Positions 16,877 to 23,465 of a stretch of DNA of 35,264 bases are shown piece after piece. The notes beneath the pieces are model-generated. The model was given only the letters and a program-made list of their open reading frames with translations, did no database searches and was not told where the DNA came from. Position 1 is the stretch's first letter, and each line of letters opens with the position of its first letter. This stretch comes from Verrucomicrobiota bacterium (GTDB lineage Bacteria > Verrucomicrobiota > Verrucomicrobiia > Opitutales > Opitutaceae): NCBI GenBank assembly GCA_028293565.1, contig JAQGON010000073.1, positions 1-35,264 on the forward strand, given 5' to 3'. The position numbers and the translations under genes were made by a program.

Positions 16877-17695
16877 TCAGGTCTCCGCCAATTGTTTCGA
16901 GCCAAGGCCCAGCCTCGAACGGCTTTGTCGGCACGCCGAGAGAAACTCGTCGCGCAACGGCTCGCTCTTGAGCAGGTCCGCGCCGACGGGCGCGGGAAAT
17001 TCCGGATGCCACTGCACGCCGACGACGTAGCCCGGGCCGTTTCCCCGGATCGCTTCCACCAGCCGATCCGGATGCGACTGCGCCTCGACGGTAAGTCCGC
17101 GCCCGAGGGACTTGATTGCCTGGTGATGGATCGAGTTCACCCGCACACGGGATTCGCCGCCATAAGTGACAGCGAGTCCGCTGCCGGGAAGGATCGTGGC
17201 CTCGTGGAGATTCGCGTCGTACAACGCCTCGTGCCGGTGGTGGCCCGAAGCCGGGACCTGGACGCCGAGGTCCTGGTAAAGCGAACCGCCCAACGCGACG
17301 TTGATCAGCTGGCAGCCACGGCAGATGCCGAGAACGGGTTTGTGCCGACGGGTGAATCCGCGGAACAGACCGAGCTCGTACGCATCGCGCTCGGGATCGC
17401 CAGCCCACTCGGGCCGCAGGGGTTGCTCGCCGTAGGAGGAAGGCGCAACATCCGAGCCGCCCTGGAGCACCAAGCCGTCCAGGGCGTCGACATAGCTCGC
17501 GACGGACACCGCGCCGGGAAAATGCGCCGCCGCCCCGCCCAGCCGTGGAATCACGAAGACCACCGCGCCGGCGGTCATCAGCCAGTTCGCGGCGTTCTCT
17601 TCCGCGTACTGCACCGTTTTCGCCGGCAACACCGCGCGCGACGGATCGGGATACATCAGGCGGGCGCTCAGCCCGATGCGAAGAGGAGGACTCAC
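16877..17695 (-). CDS. Class I glutamine amidotransferase-like hydrolase, PuuD-like
   Basis: A 272-residue member of the peptidase C26 / gamma-glutamyl-GABA hydrolase family. The nucleophile Cys125 lies in LGICRGCQLINV, with the His230/Glu232 pair of VQWHPEF completing the triad. The oxyanion-region LQGGSDVAPSSY (77-88) is typical. The enzyme would remove a gamma-glutamyl group from an amide product. Translation starts at GTG 17695, with GAGGGG upstream that overlaps the stop region of the alcohol dehydrogenase gene, indicating coupling. Placement between an alcohol dehydrogenase and an aldehyde dehydrogenase, and near a PuuA-like ligase, supports a gamma-glutamylated intermediate pathway. 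The specific substrate is unproven. Confidence 0.9.
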   Translation of the reverse strand: MSPPLRIGLSARLMYPDPSRAVLPAKTVQYAEENAANWLMTAGAVVFVIPRLGGAAAHFPGAVSVASYVDALDGLVLQGGSDVAPSSYGEQPLRPEWAGDPERDAYELGLFRGFTRRHKPVLGICRGCQLINVALGGSLYQDLGVQVPASGHHRHEALYDANLHEATILPGSGLAVTYGGESRVRVNSIHHQAIKSLGRGLTVEAQSHPDRLVEAIRGNGPGYVVGVQWHPEFPAPVGADLLKSEPLRDEFLSACRQSRSRLGLGSKQLAET

Positions 17696-17706
17696 GGCGG
17701 CACCCC

Positions 17707-18843
17707 TCAGATCGCCTCGGAAAAAAGCCTGACGAAGTCCGCACGCACGCAGGGCTTCGGGTTTGTCTTGTGGCAGGAGTCGGCGGTCGCGATGTCCGCA
17801 AGCGCGTCGACCTGATCGCGTTTGACGCCGAGCGCGTCGAGACGCGCGGGAATTTCCAGCTGCTCCTTCAGGCGGCCGAGCCAGCGGATGAAATCGTCCG
17901 CCGTGGCGCCCGCCCCGCAGACGCGCGCGAGTTCGGCGAATTTTTCGGGCGCCGCGTCGGCGTTGAACCGCATCACGTGATCGATCATCACGCCATTGGC
18001 CAGGCCGTGGTGGAGGTCGCAGACGGCGCTGAGCGCGTGGGCGCAGGAATGCACCGCCCCGAGATCCTTCTGGAAGGCGATCGCGCCCATCATCGAGCTC
18101 ATCATCATGTCGGAGCGCGCGGCCAGATCCCGGCCGTTCCGGAACGCGACCGGCAGGGACCGCGCGGCGATGCGCGCGCCTTCGACCGCGATCCCGTCGC
18201 AGAGCGGATGGTAGGCGGGCGAAAGATAGCTCTCCACGTTGTGCGTCAGCGCGTCCATGCCCGTTGCCGCGGTGATCTTCGGCGGCAGGTCGAGGGTCAG
18301 CTCCGGATCGGCAAAAACCGCCTTCGCCAGCAGCGCTGGCGAAAAGATCACTTTCTTGACATGCGTCGCGTCGTCGGAAATCACCGCCGAGCGTCCGACT
18401 TCCGAGCCCGTCCCGCTCGTGGTGGGCAGGGCCGCGAGATAAGGCAGCGGACGCGTGACCGCGCGCACCTGCGGATGATCCCAGGCATATTCGAGCACGG
18501 TCCCCTCGTGCCCGGACATCAGCGCGACCACCTTCGCGACGTCGAGCGCCGCGCCGCCGCCGAGCCCGACCACCGCATCGGCGCCATGCGCCTTGAACGC
18601 CGCCACGCCGGCCGTCACCTGCCCGGCCATGGGATTGCCCCAGACCCCGGAAAAAATCGCCGGGGCGAGTCCGGCGGCTTTCAGCCCTTCGGACAATTCC
18701 GCCGTGAGCGGCAGCGCCGCGACGCCGCGATCAGTGACGATGAGCGGACGCTTCACGCCCGCGGCCTTGAGATGCGCCGGCAGCAGCCCGCGCGCCCCGG
18801 GGCCGAAATGAATCAGCGTCGGAAATGAAAAGCGGTGAATCAT
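17707..18843 (-). CDS. Iron-containing (group III) alcohol dehydrogenase
   Basis: A 378-residue NAD(P)-dependent dehydrogenase of the Fe-ADH family. The dinucleotide-binding loop GLGGGAALDVAK, the PTTSGTGSEV segment, and the metal ligand region with the Asp/His of MDALTHNVES, AVHSCAHAL and CDLHHG are all recognisable. It would oxidise an alcohol or amino alcohol to an aldehyde. The start at ATG 18843 begins exactly at the conserved MIHRFSFPTLIHFGPG. No clear ribosome site precedes it, because the upstream 160 bp are made of repeats. It is the second gene of the minus-strand catabolic cluster, 11 bp ahead of the PuuD-like gene. Confidence 0.92.
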   Translation of the reverse strand: MIHRFSFPTLIHFGPGARGLLPAHLKAAGVKRPLIVTDRGVAALPLTAELSEGLKAAGLAPAIFSGVWGNPMAGQVTAGVAAFKAHGADAVVGLGGGAALDVAKVVALMSGHEGTVLEYAWDHPQVRAVTRPLPYLAALPTTSGTGSEVGRSAVISDDATHVKKVIFSPALLAKAVFADPELTLDLPPKITAATGMDALTHNVESYLSPAYHPLCDGIAVEGARIAARSLPVAFRNGRDLAARSDMMMSSMMGAIAFQKDLGAVHSCAHALSAVCDLHHGLANGVMIDHVMRFNADAAPEKFAELARVCGAGATADDFIRWLGRLKEQLEIPARLDALGVKRDQVDALADIATADSCHKTNPKPCVRADFVRLFSEAI

Positions 18844-18911
18844 GGTTGGAACGCGTTGTCCCCGGCGCGTCGTTCGGCTCCGTCTCGTTCCGATTGCCGG
18901 CTCGAATCGCC

Positions 18912-18994
18912 AGCGCGTTGGGGGCAACGCGCTCCACCTTGTTTGTCGGAATCCGCGGCGCGATGAGGGCAACGCGCTCGACCTTGGCTGTCGG
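18912..18994. repeat. Short palindrome and tandem direct repeats between glutamine synthetase and alcohol dehydrogenase
   Basis: AGCGCGTTG (18912-18920) and CAACGCGCT (18925-18933) form a perfect 9-bp inverted repeat. A 28-nt unit, GGGCAACGCGCTC followed by a CTTG..TGTCGG-type end, occurs twice in tandem (18922-18949 and 18967-18994) with 3 differences. The related word ACGCGTTG recurs at 18851-18858. The element fills the gap between two genes of one cluster and may modulate transcript stability or read-through. A related AACGCGTT pair lies upstream of clpB (31714-31732). Confidence 0.65.
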
Positions 18995-19003
18995 CGTCCA
19001 TGC

Positions 19004-20485
19004 TCAAATGCTTTCGAAATACCGCTTCAGCTCCCAGTCGGTGACGCCGTCGAGCCACTGCCGCCACTCCCATTCGCGGGTCGCCGCGAAGTGATCGACG
19101 AAGTCATCGCCGAGCCAGTCGCGCGCGATGGCCGAGTCGCGGAAGATCCGCGTGGTCTCGATCAGCGTGCGCGGCGCGCGGGCGACTTTTTCCGCGCCCT
19201 GGTTCGTGCCGCGGATCGGGGGCGTCGTGAGCTTCAGCTTCCGCTCGACGCCCTCCAGGCCCGCGGCGACCACCGCGGCCATCGCGAGGTAGGGATTCAC
19301 ATCGGCGCCCGGGCAGCGCGTTTCGAGCCGCGTCGATTTCGGCGAGCCGGAGATCACGCGGAAACTCGCCGTGCGATTGTCGATTCCCCAGGTCGGTTTC
19401 ACCGGGGCCCAGAAGCCGTCGACCAGCCGCTTGTAGCTGTTGATCGTCGGCCAGATCATCGGGCCGAACTCCATCATCGCCGCGACCTGGCCCGCGAGAT
19501 AGCTCTCGAACAGCGGACTCATCGCGTGCCGTCCCTTCGACGTGTGGAAAAGATTTCTTCCCGTGCGCGGATCGGCGAGGCTTTGATGAATGTGGCCGCT
19601 GCAGCCCGGGTAGGCCTGATTCCATTTCGCCATGAAACTCGGCATGATCCCGTAGCGCGCGCCGATTTCCTTCGTCGCCGTCTTGAACAGGATCGCGCGA
19701 TCCGCCGCCTCGAGCGCGCCCGAAAACGTGAGCGCGGCCTCGAGCACGCCCGGACCCGTCTCGGTGTGCAGCCCCTCCACGGGCACGCCGAACGCGGGCA
19801 GCTCCTCCATCAGCGCGCGGCAGAATTCGCGGCCCTGCTGGAGCCGCAGCACGGAGTATCCGAACATGCCCGGCGTGATCGGCTCGGGCCGCGTGTAATT
19901 TTTTGCCGCCCAGCTCTGCGGGGTCTCGGCGAAATTGAACCACTCGAACTCCATGCCGCACATCGGCACGACCCCGAGCTTCGCGGCCCGGCGCAGCACG
20001 CGCTTCAGGACCTGCCGCGGACACAGCGGATGCGGCGCCTGGGACGTTTTTCCCTGCGCGCCGCCCGACACGAAATCGCCGAGGAAAAACGGCACGTTGT
20101 CGTCCCACGGAATCCGCCGCATCGTGCCGAGGTCCAGCCGGACGAGGGCGTCGGGATAACCGGTGTGCCAGCCGGTCGATTTCGTGTTGTCGTAGCACTG
20201 GTCGGCAATGTCCCAACCGAACACGACATCGCAAAAGCCGATCCCGCCCTGGGGCGCGGCCTCCGCCGCGGAAAGGAACTTGGCCTTGTTGAGATACTTT
20301 CCGCGGAGGACCCCGTCGATGTCCGCGACCGCAACCTTGACCCGGGTCGCCGGCTCGCGCCGGACCTGGGCGCAGACGCGCGCAATCGTGGCGGCAGCAG
20401 AGCGGGAGGGGAGTCGGCGCACGGGGAAAGACGTTTTTGACTTGGGCTGTGAGCGGGCCGCGGCTACCGGGTTGCCGGCGGGCAT
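19004..20485 (-). CDS. Glutamine synthetase family ligase, PuuA-like (gamma-glutamyl-amine synthetase)
   Basis: An ATP-dependent ligase of the glutamine synthetase superfamily, 493 residues from ATG 20485. An N-terminal GS beta-grasp domain has KVAVADIDGVLRGKYL. The catalytic domain contains MEFEWFNF, EGLHTETGPGVLEAAL, the ATP/metal-binding GCSGHIHQSL and the glutamate-binding NRTASFRVI plus STRLETRCPGADVNPYLA. GRCPGAD-like variants and the missing adenylylation loop point to the PuuA/GlnA3-like branch, which links glutamate to amines, rather than to assimilatory GS. GAGG lies 5 nt before ATG 20485; a TTG at 20512 is an alternative start. It diverges from a GntR-type regulator and heads the catabolic cluster with the PuuD-like and dehydrogenase genes. 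Confidence 0.9.
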   Translation of the reverse strand: MPAGNPVAAARSQPKSKTSFPVRRLPSRSAAATIARVCAQVRREPATRVKVAVADIDGVLRGKYLNKAKFLSAAEAAPQGGIGFCDVVFGWDIADQCYDNTKSTGWHTGYPDALVRLDLGTMRRIPWDDNVPFFLGDFVSGGAQGKTSQAPHPLCPRQVLKRVLRRAAKLGVVPMCGMEFEWFNFAETPQSWAAKNYTRPEPITPGMFGYSVLRLQQGREFCRALMEELPAFGVPVEGLHTETGPGVLEAALTFSGALEAADRAILFKTATKEIGARYGIMPSFMAKWNQAYPGCSGHIHQSLADPRTGRNLFHTSKGRHAMSPLFESYLAGQVAAMMEFGPMIWPTINSYKRLVDGFWAPVKPTWGIDNRTASFRVISGSPKSTRLETRCPGADVNPYLAMAAVVAAGLEGVERKLKLTTPPIRGTNQGAEKVARAPRTLIETTRIFRDSAIARDWLGDDFVDHFAATREWEWRQWLDGVTDWELKRYFESI

Positions 20486-20594
20486 CGCAGCCTCAAAGAG
20501 CGATCTCTTCAAGCGTGGTTCCCGATTCGATGTGGCATGTCGAGCGGCAGCGAACCGCGAAAACGCCTGCGGCAGTGCTTTCTCGTGGGGTGAA

Positions 20595-20625
20595 CATGAC
20601 GGGTGTAAATTCTTGCAATGTCATG
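20595..20625. promoter_or_regulatory. Candidate operator between the GS-like gene and the GntR regulator
   Basis: CATGAC (20595-20600) and GTCATG (20620-20625) form a 6-bp inverted repeat with a 19-nt AT-richer spacer in the divergent intergenic region. It lies just upstream of the regulator start, where autoregulation or control of the divergent catabolic genes would be expected. The spacing is wider than in many FadR-type sites, so this is only a candidate. Confidence 0.3.
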
Positions 20626-20641
20626 GAAAGGAAGGTCAACT

Positions 20642-21325
20642 ATGATTGGTAGAAAAATTGGCGACTCTGCAATAACCAAGTCTTTTATGACGACGAAAAA
20701 CCCCGGCCCGAAGCGTGATTCTTTTGCCGCCGCACTCCGCGCCGATCTGCTCGCAGGCAAATTTCCTCCCGGCACCTGGTTGAAACAGGCCGACCTGGAA
20801 GCGGCCTATCATGCCGCGCGGTTCGAGGTGCGAATCGCCCTCGCCGAGCTCACGACCCAGCGGCTGCTGGACCACGTCCAGAACCGCGGCTACCGCGTGG
20901 CGGACCATACGGACGTCGAGCGCGAACAGCTGATCGAGACCCGGATCCTGCTCGAGACCGCCGCCTGCCGGCTGATCGTCCAGCGCGCGACTGACGAGCA
21001 GATCTCCGAGTTTCAGCGGCTGGTAGAGGCATTCGGCGGCGCGATCGAGACCGACACCAGCGGGCGCGTGATGGAGATCAATTACCAGCTCCACCGTTGC
21101 ATGTATCAGATGACCGGAAACTCGGTCCTCATCGAGGACATCCAGGGCCTCCGCGATCGCGGCGTTCCCGGCCGCACCGGCGTGATCAGTCCGGCGTATC
21201 TTCGAACCAGCAATTCCGACCACTTTGAGATGCTGGAAATGATCAAGCGCCGCGACGGCGAAGGCTTGGCCGCAGTCGTGTACCGCCACGTGAACCGCTG
21301 GCGGAAGTTCTCGAAGCCGAATTGA
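20642..21325 (+). CDS. GntR-family transcriptional regulator (FCD/FadR subfamily)
   Basis: A 227-residue regulator. The N-terminal winged helix-turn-helix (about 20-85) has LRADLLAGKFPPGTWLKQADLEAAY and the wing LLDHVQNRGYRVA. The C-terminal all-helical FCD domain (about 95-220) has an ETRILLETAACRL helix. The likely metal/effector pocket residues are in EINYQLHRCMYQMTGN, SDHFEMLEMIKRRDG and YRHVNRW. ATG 20642 is preceded by AGGAAGG at good spacing; ATG 20618 in frame is a possible longer form. It is divergent from the glutamine synthetase-like gene, so it probably senses the amine or an acid product and controls that cluster. It could also affect the hydrolase/TonB operon downstream. Confidence 0.9.
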   Translation: MIGRKIGDSAITKSFMTTKNPGPKRDSFAAALRADLLAGKFPPGTWLKQADLEAAYHAARFEVRIALAELTTQRLLDHVQNRGYRVADHTDVEREQLIETRILLETAACRLIVQRATDEQISEFQRLVEAFGGAIETDTSGRVMEINYQLHRCMYQMTGNSVLIEDIQGLRDRGVPGRTGVISPAYLRTSNSDHFEMLEMIKRRDGEGLAAVVYRHVNRWRKFSKPN

Positions 21326-21352
21326 GTCGCGCCGCCGGGGCTCGGGCCGCTT

Positions 21353-21411
21353 CCAGCCTCGTGACCTCGTCTGCTACGAAACTCACGTAGCAGACGACGT
21401 GAGGAGACTGG
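21353..21411. repeat. Palindromic repeat element, copy 1 (intergenic)
   Basis: A 59-bp element begins CCAGCCTCGTGACCTCG and ends GAGGAGACTGG. It contains a 12-bp perfect stem (TCGTCTGCTACG with CGTAGCAGACGA) around a 7-nt loop. GGCCGC and GCGGCC flank it as an outer inverted pair. A second member of the family lies inside the GH78-like gene at 33063-33123. This copy lies just after the GntR gene and could end or stabilise its transcript. Confidence 0.75.
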
Positions 21412-21429
21412 ATTTTCAATCCGCGGCCA

Positions 21430-21478
21430 TTTATCCGGAACTTAAACTCATTATAACTAGTGTATTATATTGGCCAAT
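21430..21478 (+). promoter_or_regulatory. AT-rich promoter island with palindrome ahead of the hydrolase/TonB operon
   Basis: In a strongly GC-rich window, 21428-21510 is markedly AT-rich. TTTATC (21430-21435) and TATAAC (21452-21457) are spaced 16 bp, close to the sigma-70 layout. CTTAAA (21441-21446) with TATTAT (21463-21468) is a second choice, also 16 bp apart. ATTGGCCAAT (21469-21478) is a perfect 10-bp palindrome directly downstream and could be an operator. The position suits transcription of the operon beginning at 21567. Confidence 0.5.
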
Positions 21479-21566
21479 TTTTAATTGACACCGGGCGCTT
21501 ATTTTGGCGACTATTTTGGCTCCAACCCTTGAATCCGCGTTTTCCCGTCGAAGAAACCCGAAAGTC

Positions 21567-22457
21567 ATGCGCCACGAACCCGGTCACGGAAAAAGGCTGA
21601 GCTACTATGAATTTGGCGCGACCTCGCTGTTCGCGTGCCAGATGGACCAGAGGTTTTCGTACTGCCTTTATATACCGCGAGCCTACGACGAAGACGGGAC
21701 GAACGACTATCCGCTGGTGGTCCTGATCCACGGAACGGAGCGCGGCGCGCAGCGGTATCGGGACGAGTTCATCGAGTTCGCCGAGCAACATCAGTGCATC
21801 GTGCTCGCACCGCTGTTTCCCTGCGGAATCCTGAAGCCCGGCGAGTTGGATAACTACAAATTCATCCGCTACCAAACGATCCGCTACGATGAGATCCTTC
21901 TCAGCATGGTCGCGGAGATCTCGGCCCGCTACCGGTTGAACGGCGCGCGGTTTTTGATCCACGGCTTTTCCGGCGGCGGGCACTTCGTCCACCGCTTCCT
22001 TTATCTCCATTCCGAACGCCTCGCCGGCGCCTCGATCGGCGCGCCGGGATTGGTCACGTTGCTCGATCCCGGAAAGCCCTGGTGGGTCGGAACGGGAAAT
22101 CTTCGCGCCGAATTCGGAATCGAAGTGGACCTGGCGAAGATCCGGAAGGTCCCGGTGCAGATGGTGGTGGGGGCCGCCGACACGGAGACGTGGGAGATCA
22201 CTCCGGACGACAAGTCCCCCCGGTGGATGCCCGGGATCAACGACGCGGGAAAAACCCGGATCGAGCGGCTGCAGGCGCTTCACCGCTGCTTTCTCGGCCA
22301 CGGCATCGGCGTCCGTTTCGATCTCGTCCCCAACGTCGGACACGAGGGATGGGACCCCGCCCTGCTTGCGCGCGTGAAGGATTTTTTCGCGTCGACCCTC
22401 GGCGGGAAAACGCCCCTTCAGGCGCACTCCGGTTCGGCCGCTCCCGTGAAATCATGA
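21567..22457 (+). CDS. Alpha/beta hydrolase (esterase-like)
   Basis: A 296-residue alpha/beta-hydrolase fold protein. The oxyanion-side VVLIHGTERGAQ follows strand 3. The nucleophile elbow GFSGGG has Ser135, and VGHEGW provides the catalytic His259; the acid is probably the Asp in VVGAADTETW. No clear signal peptide is seen, so cytoplasmic action is likely. ATG 21567 starts the conserved part; an in-frame TTG at 21504 would add 21 residues. It overlaps the next hydrolase gene by ATGA (22454-22457). The substrate is unknown. Neighbouring transport genes suggest an imported ester or amide, and siderophore-esterase-like activity is one option. Confidence 0.85.
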   Translation: MRHEPGHGKRLSYYEFGATSLFACQMDQRFSYCLYIPRAYDEDGTNDYPLVVLIHGTERGAQRYRDEFIEFAEQHQCIVLAPLFPCGILKPGELDNYKFIRYQTIRYDEILLSMVAEISARYRLNGARFLIHGFSGGGHFVHRFLYLHSERLAGASIGAPGLVTLLDPGKPWWVGTGNLRAEFGIEVDLAKIRKVPVQMVVGAADTETWEITPDDKSPRWMPGINDAGKTRIERLQALHRCFLGHGIGVRFDLVPNVGHEGWDPALLARVKDFFASTLGGKTPLQAHSGSAAPVKS

Positions 22458-23434
22458 GGCGCCTGGTCTTCACGATGTTGGTCGAAGCCGCCCTTCGGCT
22501 GAGCGCCGGGGCGGCGGAGCTCAGCGCCGTCACGGCGGCGGTTCCGGCGGCGCCCACCGCGGAACAGCACGCCGCGTGGAAGCGGGCGGTCGGGGCCACC
22601 GTCGAGGCGTTCGCGCAGAAATACGCGGGCACCGTGACGGTCGTCCGCACCGAGTATGCAAGCCGTGACGCCAGAGTCATCCCGGCCTACGTCTTCAGCC
22701 CGCCCACCGCCGGCCCGGTGAAGACACTTCCCGGACTGATCATCCTCCATGGCTCGAACCACGGCCATTTCGGCCCCGAATATTTCGACCTCATCGCGCG
22801 CGCCGTGACCGAAGGTTACGTCGTCCTCTTCCCGGAATTTCGCGGGAGCGCCGGGTATGGGGCGGACCACTACGAAGCGCTCGATTACGGAGGCAAGGAA
22901 GTGGACGACGTTCTCGCGGCCGCCGACCACCTCGTCGCGAGCGACCGGCAAGTCGATGCGGCGCGCCTCGGCATCTACGGGTACAGCCACGGCGGCCTCA
23001 TTGCCTTGTGTGCGATCGAACAAGCCCCGCGGCGGTTCAAAGCGGTCGTCCACGTCGACGGACTGGCCGACATGGTCGCGTACGTCGCGGCCAAATCTCC
23101 CGCCCAGCAAAAGGAAATCGCCCGCCAACCCTCGTTCCACGGCCGCCGCCCCGACGAGGATCTTTCGCCCTACCTCGCCGCGTCGCCGATCAATTTCGTC
23201 GACCGGATCGAGGTGCCCGTCCTGATCATTTCGACGACGAGCGACGATCACGTGCCCGTCAGGCTGCATGGCCAGCGTCTCGCCGACGCACTCAGAGAGC
23301 GCGGAAAAACCTGCGACTACCTCCTCTGCGAGAATGCGCCCGGAGGGCACGAGTTCACCTATCACGATTCGCCCGCCCGGCGGGAGGCCTTCGATCGGAC
23401 GTTCCGGTTCCTCGAAAAATACGTTCAGCGATAA
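22454..23434 (+). CDS. Secreted alpha/beta hydrolase, prolyl oligopeptidase/dienelactone hydrolase type
   Basis: A 326-residue protein with a probable N-terminal signal sequence (hydrophobic residues 4-20, cleavage after LSAGA). The fold shows LIILHGSNHGHF, FPEFRGSAGYGADHYEALDYGGKEVDDV (typical of S9-like hydrolases), the nucleophile elbow GYSHGG with Ser178, the acid Asp in STTSDDHVPV and His299 in APGGHEF. It would act in the periplasm or outside the cell. Its ATG overlaps the stop of the preceding hydrolase, and it ends 31 bp before the TonB receptor. Ester or peptide bonds are both possible targets. Confidence 0.87.
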   Translation: MRRLVFTMLVEAALRLSAGAAELSAVTAAVPAAPTAEQHAAWKRAVGATVEAFAQKYAGTVTVVRTEYASRDARVIPAYVFSPPTAGPVKTLPGLIILHGSNHGHFGPEYFDLIARAVTEGYVVLFPEFRGSAGYGADHYEALDYGGKEVDDVLAAADHLVASDRQVDAARLGIYGYSHGGLIALCAIEQAPRRFKAVVHVDGLADMVAYVAAKSPAQQKEIARQPSFHGRRPDEDLSPYLAASPINFVDRIEVPVLIISTTSDDHVPVRLHGQRLADALRERGKTCDYLLCENAPGGHEFTYHDSPARREAFDRTFRFLEKYVQR

Positions 23435-23465
23435 CCCCGGCGCGCAGGCCCGCCATGACCCTACC

